Shown: piece after piece, positions 17,285 through 26,928 of the stretch | Layout of the letters: each line of letters opens with the position of its first letter | Numbering within the stretch: the stretch's first letter is position 1 | DNA from: Flavobacterium aquidurense | GTDB lineage: Bacteria > Bacteroidota > Bacteroidia > Flavobacteriales > Flavobacteriaceae | Direction: 5' to 3' | Assembly (NCBI RefSeq): GCF_001404985.1 | Contig: NZ_JRLF01000010.1 | Coordinates: forward strand, 372,001-436,000 | DNA length: 64,000 nt | Translations under genes and position numbers: made by a program | Notes under the pieces: generated by a model | What the model saw: the letters and a program-made list of their open reading frames with translations, nothing else | Database searches by the model: none | Told to the model about the DNA's origin: nothing

Positions 17285-19909
17285 ATGTTAAAGAAAATTT
17301 TAAAAATTACAGCCATCGTTCTCGTGGTGATTGTAGCCGCATTATTTGCCATTCCGTATTTCTTTAAAGATCAAATAAAAGCTAAAATTGCAGATGCAAT
17401 CAACGAAAGTGTTGATGCTAAAGTAAGTTTTGCTGATGCTGATTTAAGTTTGTTCAGGAACTTCCCGAATGCAACGGTTGGAATCGAAAAACTGCTAATC
17501 ATTAACAAAGCACCTTTTGAAGGCGATACATTGGTTTCGTTAGGTGAATTGAATTTAAAAATGAGTATCAAAGAACTTTTTAAAGGAAAAGATGAACCTT
17601 TAAACATTCAGGGAATAAGCTCTACAAATGGTTTAATTAATATTATTTTTAATAAAGACGGTGTCGGTAACTTTGATATTGCTTTAAAAGATAAAAAAGA
17701 AACAAAAACGGACGAAGCAAGCAAACCACTTTCTTTAAAAATTCAGAACTATAAAATCGAGAATTTCACTTTTAGATATATTGATCAGGGTTCTAAAATA
17801 AAAATGGTTATCGATAGTCTGAACCATGAAGGAACCGGAGATTTTACGAATTCTAAATTAGATCTAACGACAAAATCTACAGCTAAAGTATCTTTGGATA
17901 TGGATAAAATCAATTACATGAAAAATGTAAAGTTGACCCTTGATGCTGTTTTAGGAATTGACTTGGAACAAAGTAAATATACTTTTAAGGAAAATAAAGC
18001 CTTAATCAACCAATTGCCTTTAGAATTTGACGGTTTTATTCAGATGGTTGATGCAGGTCAGGTTTATGATTTAAAGTTTAAAACGCCAACCTCATCATTT
18101 ACCAATTTCTTAGGCCTTATTCCTTCAGCTTATTCTTCAAGCTTAGAGGGTGTAAAAACAACCGGAGATTTTACTGTTGTTGGTTTTGCAAAAGGACAAT
18201 TGACAGATACAACTGTTCCTAAATTTAATATTGCAATTGCATCAAACAATGCTTCTTTTCAATATCCTAACTTACCAAAATCAGTTCAGAATATTGTAAT
18301 TGATACTAAAATCATCAATGAAACCGGAATTTTAAATGATACTTACGTTAATTTAGACAAGCTGTCTTTTAGAATCGATCAGGATGTTTTTAATGCTAAG
18401 GCAAATATTAAAAATATAACGGTTAATCCGTTTGTAGATGCGGCATTAAAAGGAACTATTAATTTAGCTAATCTTTCAAAAGCATATCCAATTAAAATAG
18501 ACAAACCTCTTGCAGGTATTTTAAAAGCAGATGTAACAACTCAATTTGATATGGCATCTGTAGAAAAAAGCCAATATCAAAACATAAAAAATGCCGGAAC
18601 GATGAGTTTGTCAGGATTTAAATATACGGATGAAAACAACAAGTCAATGAATATTAGTACGGCTTTGGTTGAATTTAATCCAAGTACAATTAACTTAAAG
18701 AAATTTGATGCTACAACCGGAAAAAGTGACTTAAGCATTAATGGGGTTTTAGAGAATTTTTACGGTTTTATGTTTAAGAAACAAGAACTGAGAGGGAATT
18801 TTAATATGAGCTCAAACCAATTGGCTGTTGATGATTTTATGACTGCCGGAGAACCTGCTAAAACAGGAACTGCAGCCGGAAAAGAAACAGAAACAAAATC
18901 AACACCGGCAAAACCTGCTGAAGCAATGAAGATTCCTGCCTTTTTAAATTGTACTATAAATGCAAAAGCAACAACGGTTTTGTATGATAACTTAAAACTA
19001 AAAGATGTTTCAGGAAAATTGATTGTTAAGGATGAAAAAGCAACTTTAGAAAACTTTAAAACATCTATTTTTGGAGGAACAATTGGACTAACGGGAACGG
19101 TTTCTACAAAATCAAAAGTACCTACATTTGATATGAATTTAGGCTTTAATCAGGTTGATATTGCGCAAACTTTTACGCAATTGGATATGATGAAAAAAAT
19201 TGCACCAATTGCAGGAATCATCAATGGAAAATTAAACTCTACCATAAAATTAAATGGAAACCTTGATGCGAATGAACTAACTCCGGATTTAAAATCTATT
19301 TCAGGAGATTTAATAGGCCAGTTACTTTCTACAACTGTAAATGCTAAAAATTCAACTGTATTAAGTGCTTTAACTTCTAACATTAAATTTCTTGATGTAA
19401 ACAAGGTAAACCTGAACGATATTAAAGCAGCCTTGACTTTTGATAATGGAAAAGTAAATGTAAAACCATTTGACATTAAATATCAAGACATTAAAGTTAC
19501 TGTAGGCGGAACGCACGGTTTCGACCAAACAATGAATTACAACTTGAAGTTAGATGTACCGGCAAAATATTTAGGAAGTGAAGCAAATGCCTTTATTGCA
19601 AAAATGTCTGCTGCAGATGCTGCAAAATTGCAAAACATTCCGATAAATGCGCTTATTACAGGTAATTTCTCTAATCCAAAGGTTTCTACAGATATGAAAA
19701 CTGCGGTTACAAGTTTAACGACCCAATTAGTAAATCAGCAAAAAGAAAAATTAACTCAAAAAGGGACTTCTGCCCTTACTGATTTAATCAATAAAAATAC
19801 AAAAGCAAAAGATACGACTAAAGCTGCCGCAACTGAGAAAGAACAAAAAACTCAGGAAGCTACGAAAAAAGCCAGTGACTTAATCAATGGTTTATTCAAG
19901 AAGAAATAA
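17285..19909 (+). CDS. AsmA-family inner-membrane protein
   Basis: The 874-residue protein has one N-terminal membrane segment (about 5-26). A long, mostly beta region follows and a Lys/Ala/Thr-rich C-terminal tail. The start (KADLSLFRNFPNATV-like segment at about 50-65, KLLIINKAP) and the AsmA C-terminal region (NGKLNSTIKLNGNLD) fit AsmA-like proteins. These are now considered relatives of bridge-type lipid-transfer proteins between inner and outer membranes. It is monocistronic, with its own promoter and a strong terminator. Its exact lipid or assembly role is not known. Confidence 0.85.
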   Translation: MLKKILKITAIVLVVIVAALFAIPYFFKDQIKAKIADAINESVDAKVSFADADLSLFRNFPNATVGIEKLLIINKAPFEGDTLVSLGELNLKMSIKELFKGKDEPLNIQGISSTNGLINIIFNKDGVGNFDIALKDKKETKTDEASKPLSLKIQNYKIENFTFRYIDQGSKIKMVIDSLNHEGTGDFTNSKLDLTTKSTAKVSLDMDKINYMKNVKLTLDAVLGIDLEQSKYTFKENKALINQLPLEFDGFIQMVDAGQVYDLKFKTPTSSFTNFLGLIPSAYSSSLEGVKTTGDFTVVGFAKGQLTDTTVPKFNIAIASNNASFQYPNLPKSVQNIVIDTKIINETGILNDTYVNLDKLSFRIDQDVFNAKANIKNITVNPFVDAALKGTINLANLSKAYPIKIDKPLAGILKADVTTQFDMASVEKSQYQNIKNAGTMSLSGFKYTDENNKSMNISTALVEFNPSTINLKKFDATTGKSDLSINGVLENFYGFMFKKQELRGNFNMSSNQLAVDDFMTAGEPAKTGTAAGKETETKSTPAKPAEAMKIPAFLNCTINAKATTVLYDNLKLKDVSGKLIVKDEKATLENFKTSIFGGTIGLTGTVSTKSKVPTFDMNLGFNQVDIAQTFTQLDMMKKIAPIAGIINGKLNSTIKLNGNLDANELTPDLKSISGDLIGQLLSTTVNAKNSTVLSALTSNIKFLDVNKVNLNDIKAALTFDNGKVNVKPFDIKYQDIKVTVGGTHGFDQTMNYNLKLDVPAKYLGSEANAFIAKMSAADAAKLQNIPINALITGNFSNPKVSTDMKTAVTSLTTQLVNQQKEKLTQKGTSALTDLINKNTKAKDTTKAAATEKEQKTQEATKKASDLINGLFKKK

Positions 19910-19920
19910 GTCTTGTAAGC

Positions 19921-19970
19921 ATAAAAAAAATAGGCATCTGGTTAGTATCAGATGCCTATTTTTTTATGCT
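19921..19970. terminator. Bidirectional terminator between convergent genes
   Basis: TAGGCATCTG (19931-19940) and CAGATGCCTA (19949-19958) form the core of a nearly perfect stem of over 20 bp with A and T runs inside both arms. It serves the AsmA-like gene and, on the other strand, the GT9 gene. Confidence 0.9.
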
Positions 19971-19979
19971 TATAATTTA

Positions 19980-21059
19980 TTAAATGGCTTTTGAATAGCT
20001 ATTTAATTTCCCGTTATTCAATATTGAATTTATTGTTCTCAGATAATCTTTTTGGGTATATGTTTTAACATCTACCGCAATACTGGAATTATCATAAGGT
20101 TCGTATTTTTTGATGTTTGATACTGAAAACAAACCAATCGTTGGTGTTTGTACAGCACTTGCTAAATGCATAATACCACTGTCTGCACCAATAAACAAAT
20201 CGGCATTGGCAATCACAGAACCTATTTCGCGAATATCTTTGCTGTAAAATGATGGTGTCTTAAATGCAATTTGGGAAACATTTTCTACCGGTAAAATTTC
20301 GAGGATATTATAATTTTTATATTCTTCTTTTAGTTGGGCATAAAAATTTTCCCACCATTCTTCTGATAAACATTTTTCTCCTGTTGCAAAGGTAAATATG
20401 CAGATTGTTCTTTTATCATTATGAAACAGATCGTTCAAAATTTTCTTTCCTTCGGCAATTTCAGAAGAAGATAATTTAAGATCTAAAGGTGGTATAATTT
20501 TATTGCTTTTAGGAACTCTGAGTTTGGTTAAGTAATATCGAAAGTTATATACTGGATATTTAGCAATATGTTCGTAATCATTTTTTACAAGTTGAGTTTC
20601 TTCATTAGAATCTCCGTAAAATTTATACTTGGCATTTGAAAACTGGACTGCCAGACGTCCTGAAGAAGAATTTTGATCTACATTGATCGCAATATCATAA
20701 TTTTGTCTTTTTATTGAAATCCAGACATTCATATATTTCAATAAACTTTTGAAAGGTCTTTTTGGCAAGTCGATTATCTTATCTATATTTTCATAATTTT
20801 CAAAAATAATTGGGGATAACGTTCCCTTAACAAATAAATCGACTTTACAATTTGGAAATATTTCCGTGACTTCCTGAACGAGAGGTGTTATCAATAATAA
20901 ATTTCCTAATCTTCCATTTGGTCTGCAGATCAGGATTCTTTTTATATCTTTTTTATCAACTAAAATAATATCTTCCTGTGATCTCGCTTTACCAATATTC
21001 TTAGTAAGATTGCGCATTAAGCTACGCCTGAAATTATTTATTTTTGCTACAACACCCAT
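19980..21059 (-). CDS. Glycosyltransferase family 9 (heptosyltransferase-like)
   Basis: The 359-residue protein has the two-domain GT-B layout of GT9. The first domain has CRPNGRLGNLLLITPLVQEV with the family's glycine-rich loop. The second has ADLFIGADSGIMHLASAVQTPTIGLF, the nucleotide-sugar site with the conserved D-S-G. Such enzymes add heptose or related sugars to the LPS core on the cytoplasmic side. The gene is alone and convergent with the AsmA-like gene. The sugar donor cannot be assigned and the acceptor is presumed to be lipid A-core. Confidence 0.88.
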   Translation of the reverse strand: MGVVAKINNFRRSLMRNLTKNIGKARSQEDIILVDKKDIKRILICRPNGRLGNLLLITPLVQEVTEIFPNCKVDLFVKGTLSPIIFENYENIDKIIDLPKRPFKSLLKYMNVWISIKRQNYDIAINVDQNSSSGRLAVQFSNAKYKFYGDSNEETQLVKNDYEHIAKYPVYNFRYYLTKLRVPKSNKIIPPLDLKLSSSEIAEGKKILNDLFHNDKRTICIFTFATGEKCLSEEWWENFYAQLKEEYKNYNILEILPVENVSQIAFKTPSFYSKDIREIGSVIANADLFIGADSGIMHLASAVQTPTIGLFSVSNIKKYEPYDNSSIAVDVKTYTQKDYLRTINSILNNGKLNSYSKAI

Positions 21060-21317
21060 CTTATAAAATAGATTACGAATTATTAAATCTGCATTTGAAT
21101 TTTAGAAAAATCAAGAAATTCAACTAGCTTAAAACTAGTATCTTTTTTTTTCTAAAAGTAAATTCTTTCAATAAGCTATTATTACAAAATTGTAAGGAAA
21201 TGTATCAACATTCACATATTCAGCTACTTGAAAGAGATTTAAAACTACAAAAAGTAATCTACAAATAATTATATATTAGACCGTTAGTCCAATACGGTAG
21301 ACGGTTGGGTAATAAAA

Positions 21318-22112
21318 CTAGACGTTTATAGTGACAACATATCCTTCTGAACTACGAACATTGAAAACCGTTCCGTTTTCAAAAATCAAATACTGCCCTT
21401 TAATTCCCGTTAATTTTCCGTGAAAAGATGGTGTTTTATCGAGATTTAAACTGGCAACTTTAGCAGGATAATGAAGAACCGGATAATTTAACTGGTACAC
21501 ATCATTTTTTTGAGAATAGAAATACTCTTTTGCTTCATCAGGAATTAAGCTTTCAACTTTTACTTTCTCTGCCAGAAGATCAAAGCTTTCCCCTGTATTT
21601 TGAAGCATCTTTCTCCAGTTTGTTTTATCTGTATAATGTTCTTTTAAAGCGACCTCAGTAATACCGGCTAGATATCGATTAGGCACCTCAACCACTGCAA
21701 TAGCCTGCGTTGCGCCCTGATCGATCCAACGGGTTGGAACCTGGGTTTTACGTGTTACGCCAACTTTTACTTCACTTGCCAAAGCCAAATAAACAACATG
21801 AGGCTGGAGTTGCACTTTTTGCTCATATTCAAGATCACGATCTGCAATCCCTAAATGTGCTGTACTTAATTCAGGTCTCATAATCCAGTCACCAACTGCC
21901 GGACTGGAATAAAAACAATCATAGCAAAATCCCTGACGAAATATTTTTTTCTTTTTATGACAATTCAAACATTCATAACCTGCAAAATTAATCTCAATCT
22001 CTTTATCCAAAAGTTGATTCATATTTAGAAAACTGTCCTCGAAAACCAGATAATATTGAATTGGGGTTCCCATTTCAGTTTGCATTTTTGTAAGTACGCC
22101 TTGATATGTCAT
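21318..22112 (-). CDS. DUF2797 protein with zinc-finger-like cysteines
   Basis: The 264-residue protein matches the DUF2797 family. A four-cysteine cluster (ECLNCHKKKKIFRQGFCYDC, about 46-65) looks like a zinc site. It is followed by VYLALASEVKVGVTRKTQVPTRWIDQGA, a segment resembling a GIY-YIG-like fold core with the GVTR motif. Members are uncharacterised; a nucleic-acid role is only a guess. The gene has a well-matched promoter and stands alone, divergent from the GH3 gene. Confidence 0.82.
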   Translation of the reverse strand: MTYQGVLTKMQTEMGTPIQYYLVFEDSFLNMNQLLDKEIEINFAGYECLNCHKKKKIFRQGFCYDCFYSSPAVGDWIMRPELSTAHLGIADRDLEYEQKVQLQPHVVYLALASEVKVGVTRKTQVPTRWIDQGATQAIAVVEVPNRYLAGITEVALKEHYTDKTNWRKMLQNTGESFDLLAEKVKVESLIPDEAKEYFYSQKNDVYQLNYPVLHYPAKVASLNLDKTPSFHGKLTGIKGQYLIFENGTVFNVRSSEGYVVTINV

Positions 22113-22252
22113 AAGATTTTTAGATTGTAGATTTCAGATATTAGATTTCTCTGATTGTGAACTTTTATTTGTTAAAATTCCAATTATGTATTGGAATCTT
22201 TACTTTTATAGAACTGTTTTTTTACAAAAAAACACTATTTTTGATACAACGG

Positions 22253-22282
22253 CAAAGTTAGTATTTGTCGATCGATATTCAA
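22253..22282 (-). promoter_or_regulatory. Promoter of the DUF2797 gene
   Basis: On the minus strand TTG (22280-22282) is followed after 19 bases by TAACTTTG (22253-22260), a full match to the Bacteroidota promoter pattern. A plus-strand TATTTTTG at 22236-22243 just beyond it may drive the divergent GH3 gene. Confidence 0.65.
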
Positions 22283-22335
22283 ATTTTATATTTTTTGATT
22301 TTCGCATTAAAAGAAAAAATCTAAAATCTAAAACC

Positions 22336-22353
22336 TCCCGATAGTTATCGGGA
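22336..22353. repeat. TCCCGATA/TATCGGGA palindrome
   Basis: An 18-base perfect palindrome with a 2-base centre, set in AT-rich DNA just before the GH3 start. It is one of three TCCCGA...TCGGGA palindromes in the window (others near 31733 and 40512). Confidence 0.8.
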
Positions 22354-22372
22354 CTAAAATCTAAATTGACTC

Positions 22373-23881
22373 ATGCCCTTATCAATAATAAATTCGTTTG
22401 CCTCCTGGGTTCTGAAACAAAGGATACATCAAATAGAACTTTTTCTAAAATATCCCAACGAAGTTCAGGAAGAACTGCTGCACAATTTATTAACAGCATC
22501 AGAGAATACAGTTATAGGCAAACAATATGATTTTGAGTCTATAAAGTCATATACAACTTTTGCTGAAAGGGTTCCTATAGCAACTTATGAAGAATTACAA
22601 CCTTTAATAGAACGTACGCGTCAGGGTGAACAGGGCGTTTTTTGGGAAACTCCTATAAAATGGTTCGCCAAGTCAAGCGGAACTACTAATGCAAAAAGTA
22701 AATTTATTCCGGTAAGTACCGAAGCTTTAGAAGATTGCCACTATAAAGGAAGCAAAGATTTGCTTTGTTTGTATTTGAACAACAATGAAGATTCTGAATT
22801 GTTTTTGGGAAAAAGTCTCCGTTTAGGCGGCAGTTCTCAGATTTATGAAAACAACAATACTTTCTTCGGGGATTTATCTGCTATTTTGATTGAAAATATG
22901 CCTATATGGGCTGAATTCAGCAGCACACCAAGCAGCAAAACATCCCTAATGAGTGAGTGGGAAGCTAAAATTGCTGCCATTATAAACGAAACCAAAAATG
23001 AAAATGTAACCAGTTTTGCAGGAGTACCATCCTGGATGTTGGTTTTAATGAATAAGGTTTTAGAAAATACCGGTAAAGAAAGCTTGCTGGAAATCTGGCC
23101 CAATCTGGAAGTTTACTTTCACGGAGGCGTGAGTTTTTCTCCTTATAAAGAACAATATAAAAACATCTTACCTAGTAAAGATTTTAAATATTACGAAATA
23201 TACAATGCTTCTGAAGGCTTCTTTGCAATTCAGGATTTAAATAATTCGAGCGATTTACTACTAATGCTGGATTATGGTATTTTTTACGAATTTATTTCGA
23301 TGGATACTTTTGGAACTCCAAATCAAAAAGTAATTCGTCTGGCTGATGTCGAACTCAATAAAAACTACGCAATTGTTATTACGACCAATTCTGGTTTATG
23401 GCGTTATTTAATTGGCGATACGGTTCGTTTCACCTCTTTAAATCCATACCGAATTCGTGTTACAGGAAGAACCAAACATCATATTAATGTTTTTGGCGAA
23501 GAGTTAATGGTCGAAAATACGGATCAGGCAATTGCCAAAGCATGTCAGGTTACCCAAACTGAAGTTATCGATTATACGGTTGCTCCTATTTTTATGCAGG
23601 ACAAAGAAAAAGGTGCTCATGAATGGATGATCGAATTCAAGAAAAAACCAGCTGATGTTGGTCTTTTCCAGAAAGTTCTGGATGAAACCTTACAGACTTT
23701 AAACTCTGATTACGAAGCCAAACGCCACAACAATATGACGTTGAATCCTTTGGTGATTAATGTTGCGCGTGAAAACTTATTCTATGATTGGCTTAAAGAA
23801 CGTGATAAACTGGGCGGACAACATAAAATTCCGAGACTTTCGAACCAAAGAGATTATTTGGAGCAATTGAAGGAGATGTAA
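22373..23881 (+). CDS. GH3-family acyl-adenylate/amido synthetase-like protein
   Basis: The 502-residue protein is a bacterial member of the GH3 family, named for plant enzymes that link auxin or jasmonate to amino acids through an acyl-adenylate. The ATP-binding KSSGTTNAKSK motif (about 100-110) is intact. A later YNASEGFFAIQD segment and GDTVRFTSLNPYRIRVTGR match the family's active-site and hinge regions. Members are common in Bacteroidota but their substrates are unknown. The gene appears monocistronic, and a role in acyl-amide synthesis is inferred from the plant enzymes only. Confidence 0.88.
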   Translation: MPLSIINSFASWVLKQRIHQIELFLKYPNEVQEELLHNLLTASENTVIGKQYDFESIKSYTTFAERVPIATYEELQPLIERTRQGEQGVFWETPIKWFAKSSGTTNAKSKFIPVSTEALEDCHYKGSKDLLCLYLNNNEDSELFLGKSLRLGGSSQIYENNNTFFGDLSAILIENMPIWAEFSSTPSSKTSLMSEWEAKIAAIINETKNENVTSFAGVPSWMLVLMNKVLENTGKESLLEIWPNLEVYFHGGVSFSPYKEQYKNILPSKDFKYYEIYNASEGFFAIQDLNNSSDLLLMLDYGIFYEFISMDTFGTPNQKVIRLADVELNKNYAIVITTNSGLWRYLIGDTVRFTSLNPYRIRVTGRTKHHINVFGEELMVENTDQAIAKACQVTQTEVIDYTVAPIFMQDKEKGAHEWMIEFKKKPADVGLFQKVLDETLQTLNSDYEAKRHNNMTLNPLVINVARENLFYDWLKERDKLGGQHKIPRLSNQRDYLEQLKEM

Positions 23882-23975
23882 AAAGTTTGCCACGAATTTC
23901 ACGAATTTTAGCTAATTATTATCGCGTGTGTGAGTGTTCCGCTCGTTAACAGAATAAAACAAGAAACCTATATTA

Positions 23976-24365
23976 ATGAAAAATAACGCACTACTATTAC
24001 TTTTCATACTATTCACCCAAATTTTAATATCTCAAAATATTGAACTGTTAAGTCCTATTCAAAAAAAACTTTATGAATTTGAAACAGTCCAAGTAAAACC
24101 AGAATTTCCAGGTGGAAATGAAAAATTCTTGGAATATGTACAAACGGATTTAAAAAAGTTAAATGTTGACAAAAATGATCAAGGTCAAATTTCCGCGAAT
24201 TTTATTGTCGAAATGAATGGTTCGTTAACGAATGTAAAAATCTCAAAAGATTCTGGAATCAAAATAAGAAAAAGACTTAAAGAGATATTAGAAGATTCGC
24301 CAAAATGGCTACCTGGAGAACATGAGGGCTACCATGTTAGGACAAAGGTTAAATTTAATTTTTAA
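23976..24365 (+). CDS. Small secreted TonB C-terminal-like protein
   Basis: The 129-residue product has a signal peptide (to about residue 20). It contains the VKPEFPGGNEKFLEYVQTDL segment typical of Bacteroidota TonB C-terminal domains, followed by a strand-rich end with RTKVKFNF. It lacks the long Pro-rich spanning region of a classical TonB, so it is unlikely to energise receptors by itself. It stands alone after the GH3 gene and is followed by a dispersed repeat element and a terminator. Confidence 0.78.
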   Translation: MKNNALLLLFILFTQILISQNIELLSPIQKKLYEFETVQVKPEFPGGNEKFLEYVQTDLKKLNVDKNDQGQISANFIVEMNGSLTNVKISKDSGIKIRKRLKEILEDSPKWLPGEHEGYHVRTKVKFNF

Positions 24366-24402
24366 AGAAAAACTGGAAATTAAAAAACGTTAATTCCACT
24401 AA

Positions 24403-24492
24403 ATCGCATGAGGGATAGAAGTGGAAATCCTTTTGTGCCGGGGTTTGGCACAAAAGATTGAAACGGATAGCCCGACCCGAAGGGACATGCCC
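24403..24492 (+). repeat. Structured intergenic element, copy 1
   Basis: Outer arms GCATG (24406-24410) and CATGC (24486-24490) enclose a 9-bp hairpin (TTTTGTGCC at 24431-24439, GGCACAAAA at 24447-24455) and a GGATAGCCCGACCC box followed by GAAGGG. The same boxes with a different hairpin sequence recur near 40437-40540 in the same orientation, and in longer, diverged form at 32607-32748 on the other strand. It is a dispersed Flavobacterium-type repeat or RNA element. Confidence 0.75.
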
Positions 24493-24494
24493 AT

Positions 24495-24536
24495 AAAAAA
24501 ACCTTAGCTTTTATTGAAAAACTAAGGTTTAATTTA
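24495..24536. terminator. Terminator between convergent TonB-like and serB genes
   Basis: AAACCTTAG (24499-24507) and CTAAGGTTT (24522-24530) form a 9-bp stem that can extend through inner T/A runs. A and T tracts flank both sides, so it may work in both directions. Confidence 0.78.
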
Positions 24537-24545
24537 TTTTGATTG

Positions 24546-24585
24546 TCGAGTTACTTGCGGAGATTCTTCGTTCCTCAGAATGACA
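24546..24585 (-). repeat. TGTCATTCTGAGGAACGAAG-type dispersed element
   Basis: Read on the minus strand it starts TGTCATTCTGAGGAACGAAG and continues AATCTCCGC. This wording is widespread in Bacteroidota intergenic DNA. A related TGTCATCCTGAGC hairpin occurs at 62188-62231. Confidence 0.6.
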
Positions 24586-24607
24586 AACTGTATGTTTATT
24601 CGATACG

Positions 24608-25837
24608 TTACATCATATCAATATACCTGTCGTGATATCCTAAAAGATACAAAACTCCGTCAAGACCTAAACTTGATATTGAGGTTGCGGCGTTTTCTTT
24701 TACTTTTGGTTTTGCGTGAAAAGCGATTCCCAAACCTGCTAAGTTTAGCATTGGCAAATCGTTGGCACCGTCTCCTACTGCTATGGTTTGATTGATGTGA
24801 ATTCCTTCTTTTTCGGCAATGGCTTTTAGATATTCCGCTTTCTTTTGACCGTCTACGATTTCGCCCAGATATTTACCGGTTAATTTACCGTCTTTGATCT
24901 CTAACTGATTGGCATGAACATAATCAATACCTAATTCTTTTTGCAGGTATTCTCCAAAATAAGTGAAACCTCCGGATAAAATAGCCGTTTTATATCCGTA
25001 ATATTTTAAGGCTTTCATCAAACGATGCGCTCCCTTTGTAATAGGTAAATTGATGGCAACATTTTGCAAAACATCTTCGCTCAAACCTTCTAACAATGCC
25101 ATGCGCTGTTTGAAGCTTTCATTAAAATCTATTTCGCCATTCATAGCAGATTCTGTTATAGCGCGAACTTGCTCTCCTACTCCGTTTAGCTCTGCCAACT
25201 CGTCAATAACTTCTGTCTGGATCAAAGTAGAATCCATGTCGAAACAAACCAAACGGCGGTTTCGTCTGTAAATATTATCTTCCTGAAATGAAATATCAAC
25301 ATTGAGAGTTCTGGAAATCTCCATGAAACTTGCTGTCATGATAATCTTATTTACAATCTCACCGGTAACGGATAATTGGATACAAGAACGTGGATATTCT
25401 TCTTTTTCAACTATAGAAGTCCTGCCTGTTAATCGGATTATAGAATCGATGTTCAGGTTTTGATCTGACATTATTTTAGTTACTGCTGCTAATTGTGAAG
25501 CTGCCAGTTTCTCGCCTAAAATATTGATGATATAACGTTGTTTTGATTGTGATTTTACCCAGGTTTCATAATCTTCTACAGAAATTGGAATAAATTTTAC
25601 TTTAACACCCAATTCGTAAGCTTTAAACAATAAGTCTTTTAAAACAGGTCCCGAACTTGAGCCTGCTTCGATTTCGAACAAAATCCCCAAAGAAAGTGTA
25701 TCATGAATATCAGCCTGACCAATATCTAAAATATTGGCATCATAAGTAGCCAATACGGCTGTTAATCCTGCTGTTACTCCTATTTTATCATGTCCTGAAA
25801 CTTTTAATAAAATAATCTCTTTACCTTCTATTGCCAT
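24608..25837 (-). CDS. serB: Phosphoserine phosphatase with two ACT-like domains
   Basis: The product of about 409 residues makes L-serine from phosphoserine, the last step of the phosphorylated serine pathway. Two N-terminal ACT-like regulatory domains (about 1-85 and 95-185) precede the HAD phosphatase domain. That domain has CFDMDSTLIQTE (nucleophile pair Asp200/Asp202), SGGFTYFGE and GDGANDLPML. The ATG at 25837 is preferred over a TTG nine codons upstream. The ACT domains suggest feedback by serine. The gene is monocistronic and convergent with the TonB-like gene. Confidence 0.95.
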   Translation of the reverse strand: MAIEGKEIILLKVSGHDKIGVTAGLTAVLATYDANILDIGQADIHDTLSLGILFEIEAGSSSGPVLKDLLFKAYELGVKVKFIPISVEDYETWVKSQSKQRYIINILGEKLAASQLAAVTKIMSDQNLNIDSIIRLTGRTSIVEKEEYPRSCIQLSVTGEIVNKIIMTASFMEISRTLNVDISFQEDNIYRRNRRLVCFDMDSTLIQTEVIDELAELNGVGEQVRAITESAMNGEIDFNESFKQRMALLEGLSEDVLQNVAINLPITKGAHRLMKALKYYGYKTAILSGGFTYFGEYLQKELGIDYVHANQLEIKDGKLTGKYLGEIVDGQKKAEYLKAIAEKEGIHINQTIAVGDGANDLPMLNLAGLGIAFHAKPKVKENAATSISSLGLDGVLYLLGYHDRYIDMM

Positions 25838-25993
25838 TTTGCTGTTGATTTTAAGAAGCGACAAAAATCGGTAATCTATTGTTGATAAAAAAGGATATTG
25901 TTTGTTTTTTTGAAAAGAAAAAGCACATATGAATGTGCTTTTTGAATTAATTTAACAAATATGTTCCGCTATTAAAATAACGTAACTTTTTAG

Positions 25994-26434
25994 CTATTGA
26001 TTAGGTTGATTCTCATCAAAGTTTACCATCCAGTTTATGTCAAATTTATCTTTGAACATTCCGAAATAAGCACCCCAGAAAGTTTTATTCATTGGCATTT
26101 CCACTTTACCTCCGGCAGAAAGTCCGTTAAAAATCCTATCTGCTTCCTCTGTACTTTCTGTATTAATCGAAATTGAAAAATTATCTCCAATACCTAATTT
26201 TCCATATCTGGGATGACTATCACTCCCCATTAAAATAGTGTTGCCAATAGGAAGGGAAACATGCATGATTCGGTTTGCATCTTCTTCAGAAAGTGGATCT
26301 TCGCCTTCTTGTGCAGGTGCATCTTTAAATTTTCCGATATACGGAAATTCTCCTCCAAAAACTGATTTGTAAAACAGAAATGCTTCTTCGCAATTTCCGT
26401 TAAAAAGTAAATACGGGTTTACTGATGTCGCCAT
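25994..26434 (-). CDS. VOC-superfamily protein, PhnB-like
   Basis: The 146-residue protein begins YLLFNGNCEEAFLFYKSVFGGEFPYIGKF, the signature of PhnB/DUF-type glyoxalase-fold proteins, and ends with WGAYFGMFKDKFDINWMVNF, the second half of the fold. Such proteins form dimers and often bind metals, but this subgroup has no proven reaction. It is the last of five small genes on this strand (VOC and SRPBCC) that may be one transcription unit. Confidence 0.85.
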   Translation of the reverse strand: MATSVNPYLLFNGNCEEAFLFYKSVFGGEFPYIGKFKDAPAQEGEDPLSEEDANRIMHVSLPIGNTILMGSDSHPRYGKLGIGDNFSISINTESTEEADRIFNGLSAGGKVEMPMNKTFWGAYFGMFKDKFDINWMVNFDENQPNQ

Positions 26435-26485
26435 AATATTTGTTTTTTGTTTTTTATCTATCCTCTTTATTCTATTCTCTTTATT

Positions 26486-26926
26486 CTATTTATTTTCAGA
26501 AAGTTCTTTTACTATTTCCAGTGCTTTCGGAAAAGTATCTTTAAAATAAACAATAAATTTTTCGACTACATCAACCTGAACTACAAGATCTGTAAACTCA
26601 TCATCAGGAGTTAATCGATAGATTTCCATTGCGCCGCTCCATTTTTCTGTTTCCTGATCAACAGGCAATTCTTTAAAGTCTTTAATTTCTCCCAAATGCT
26701 TAAAAGCCATGTATTCATTAGGGATTTTTTTTTCTATTATACTATTCATTCCTCCACCATTAGGACCCAGAAAATGTATTTTTCCGCCTTCGGTCCAATC
26801 ACTTACTGCATATGATCCTTCATAAAAAACTGCTGCCCATTTTCTGTAGCTTTCATCATTCCATAAAACTGACCAGACTTTCTCTGCTGGTGCCTTGATT
26901 CTGATTTTAAATTCTAAAGTTTCCAT
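26486..26926 (-). CDS. SRPBCC (Bet v1/AHA1-like) domain protein
   Basis: The 146-residue protein opens FKIRIKAPAEKVWSVLWND, the standard start of SRPBCC/AHA1-type proteins with a hydrophobic ligand pocket, and ends with the long C-terminal helix. It lies 2 bases after the VOC gene upstream, so translation of the two is probably linked. Function is unknown; related genes are often found together as small stress or detoxification cassettes. Confidence 0.85.
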   Translation of the reverse strand: METLEFKIRIKAPAEKVWSVLWNDESYRKWAAVFYEGSYAVSDWTEGGKIHFLGPNGGGMNSIIEKKIPNEYMAFKHLGEIKDFKELPVDQETEKWSGAMEIYRLTPDDEFTDLVVQVDVVEKFIVYFKDTFPKALEIVKELSENK

Positions 26927-26928
26927 AA

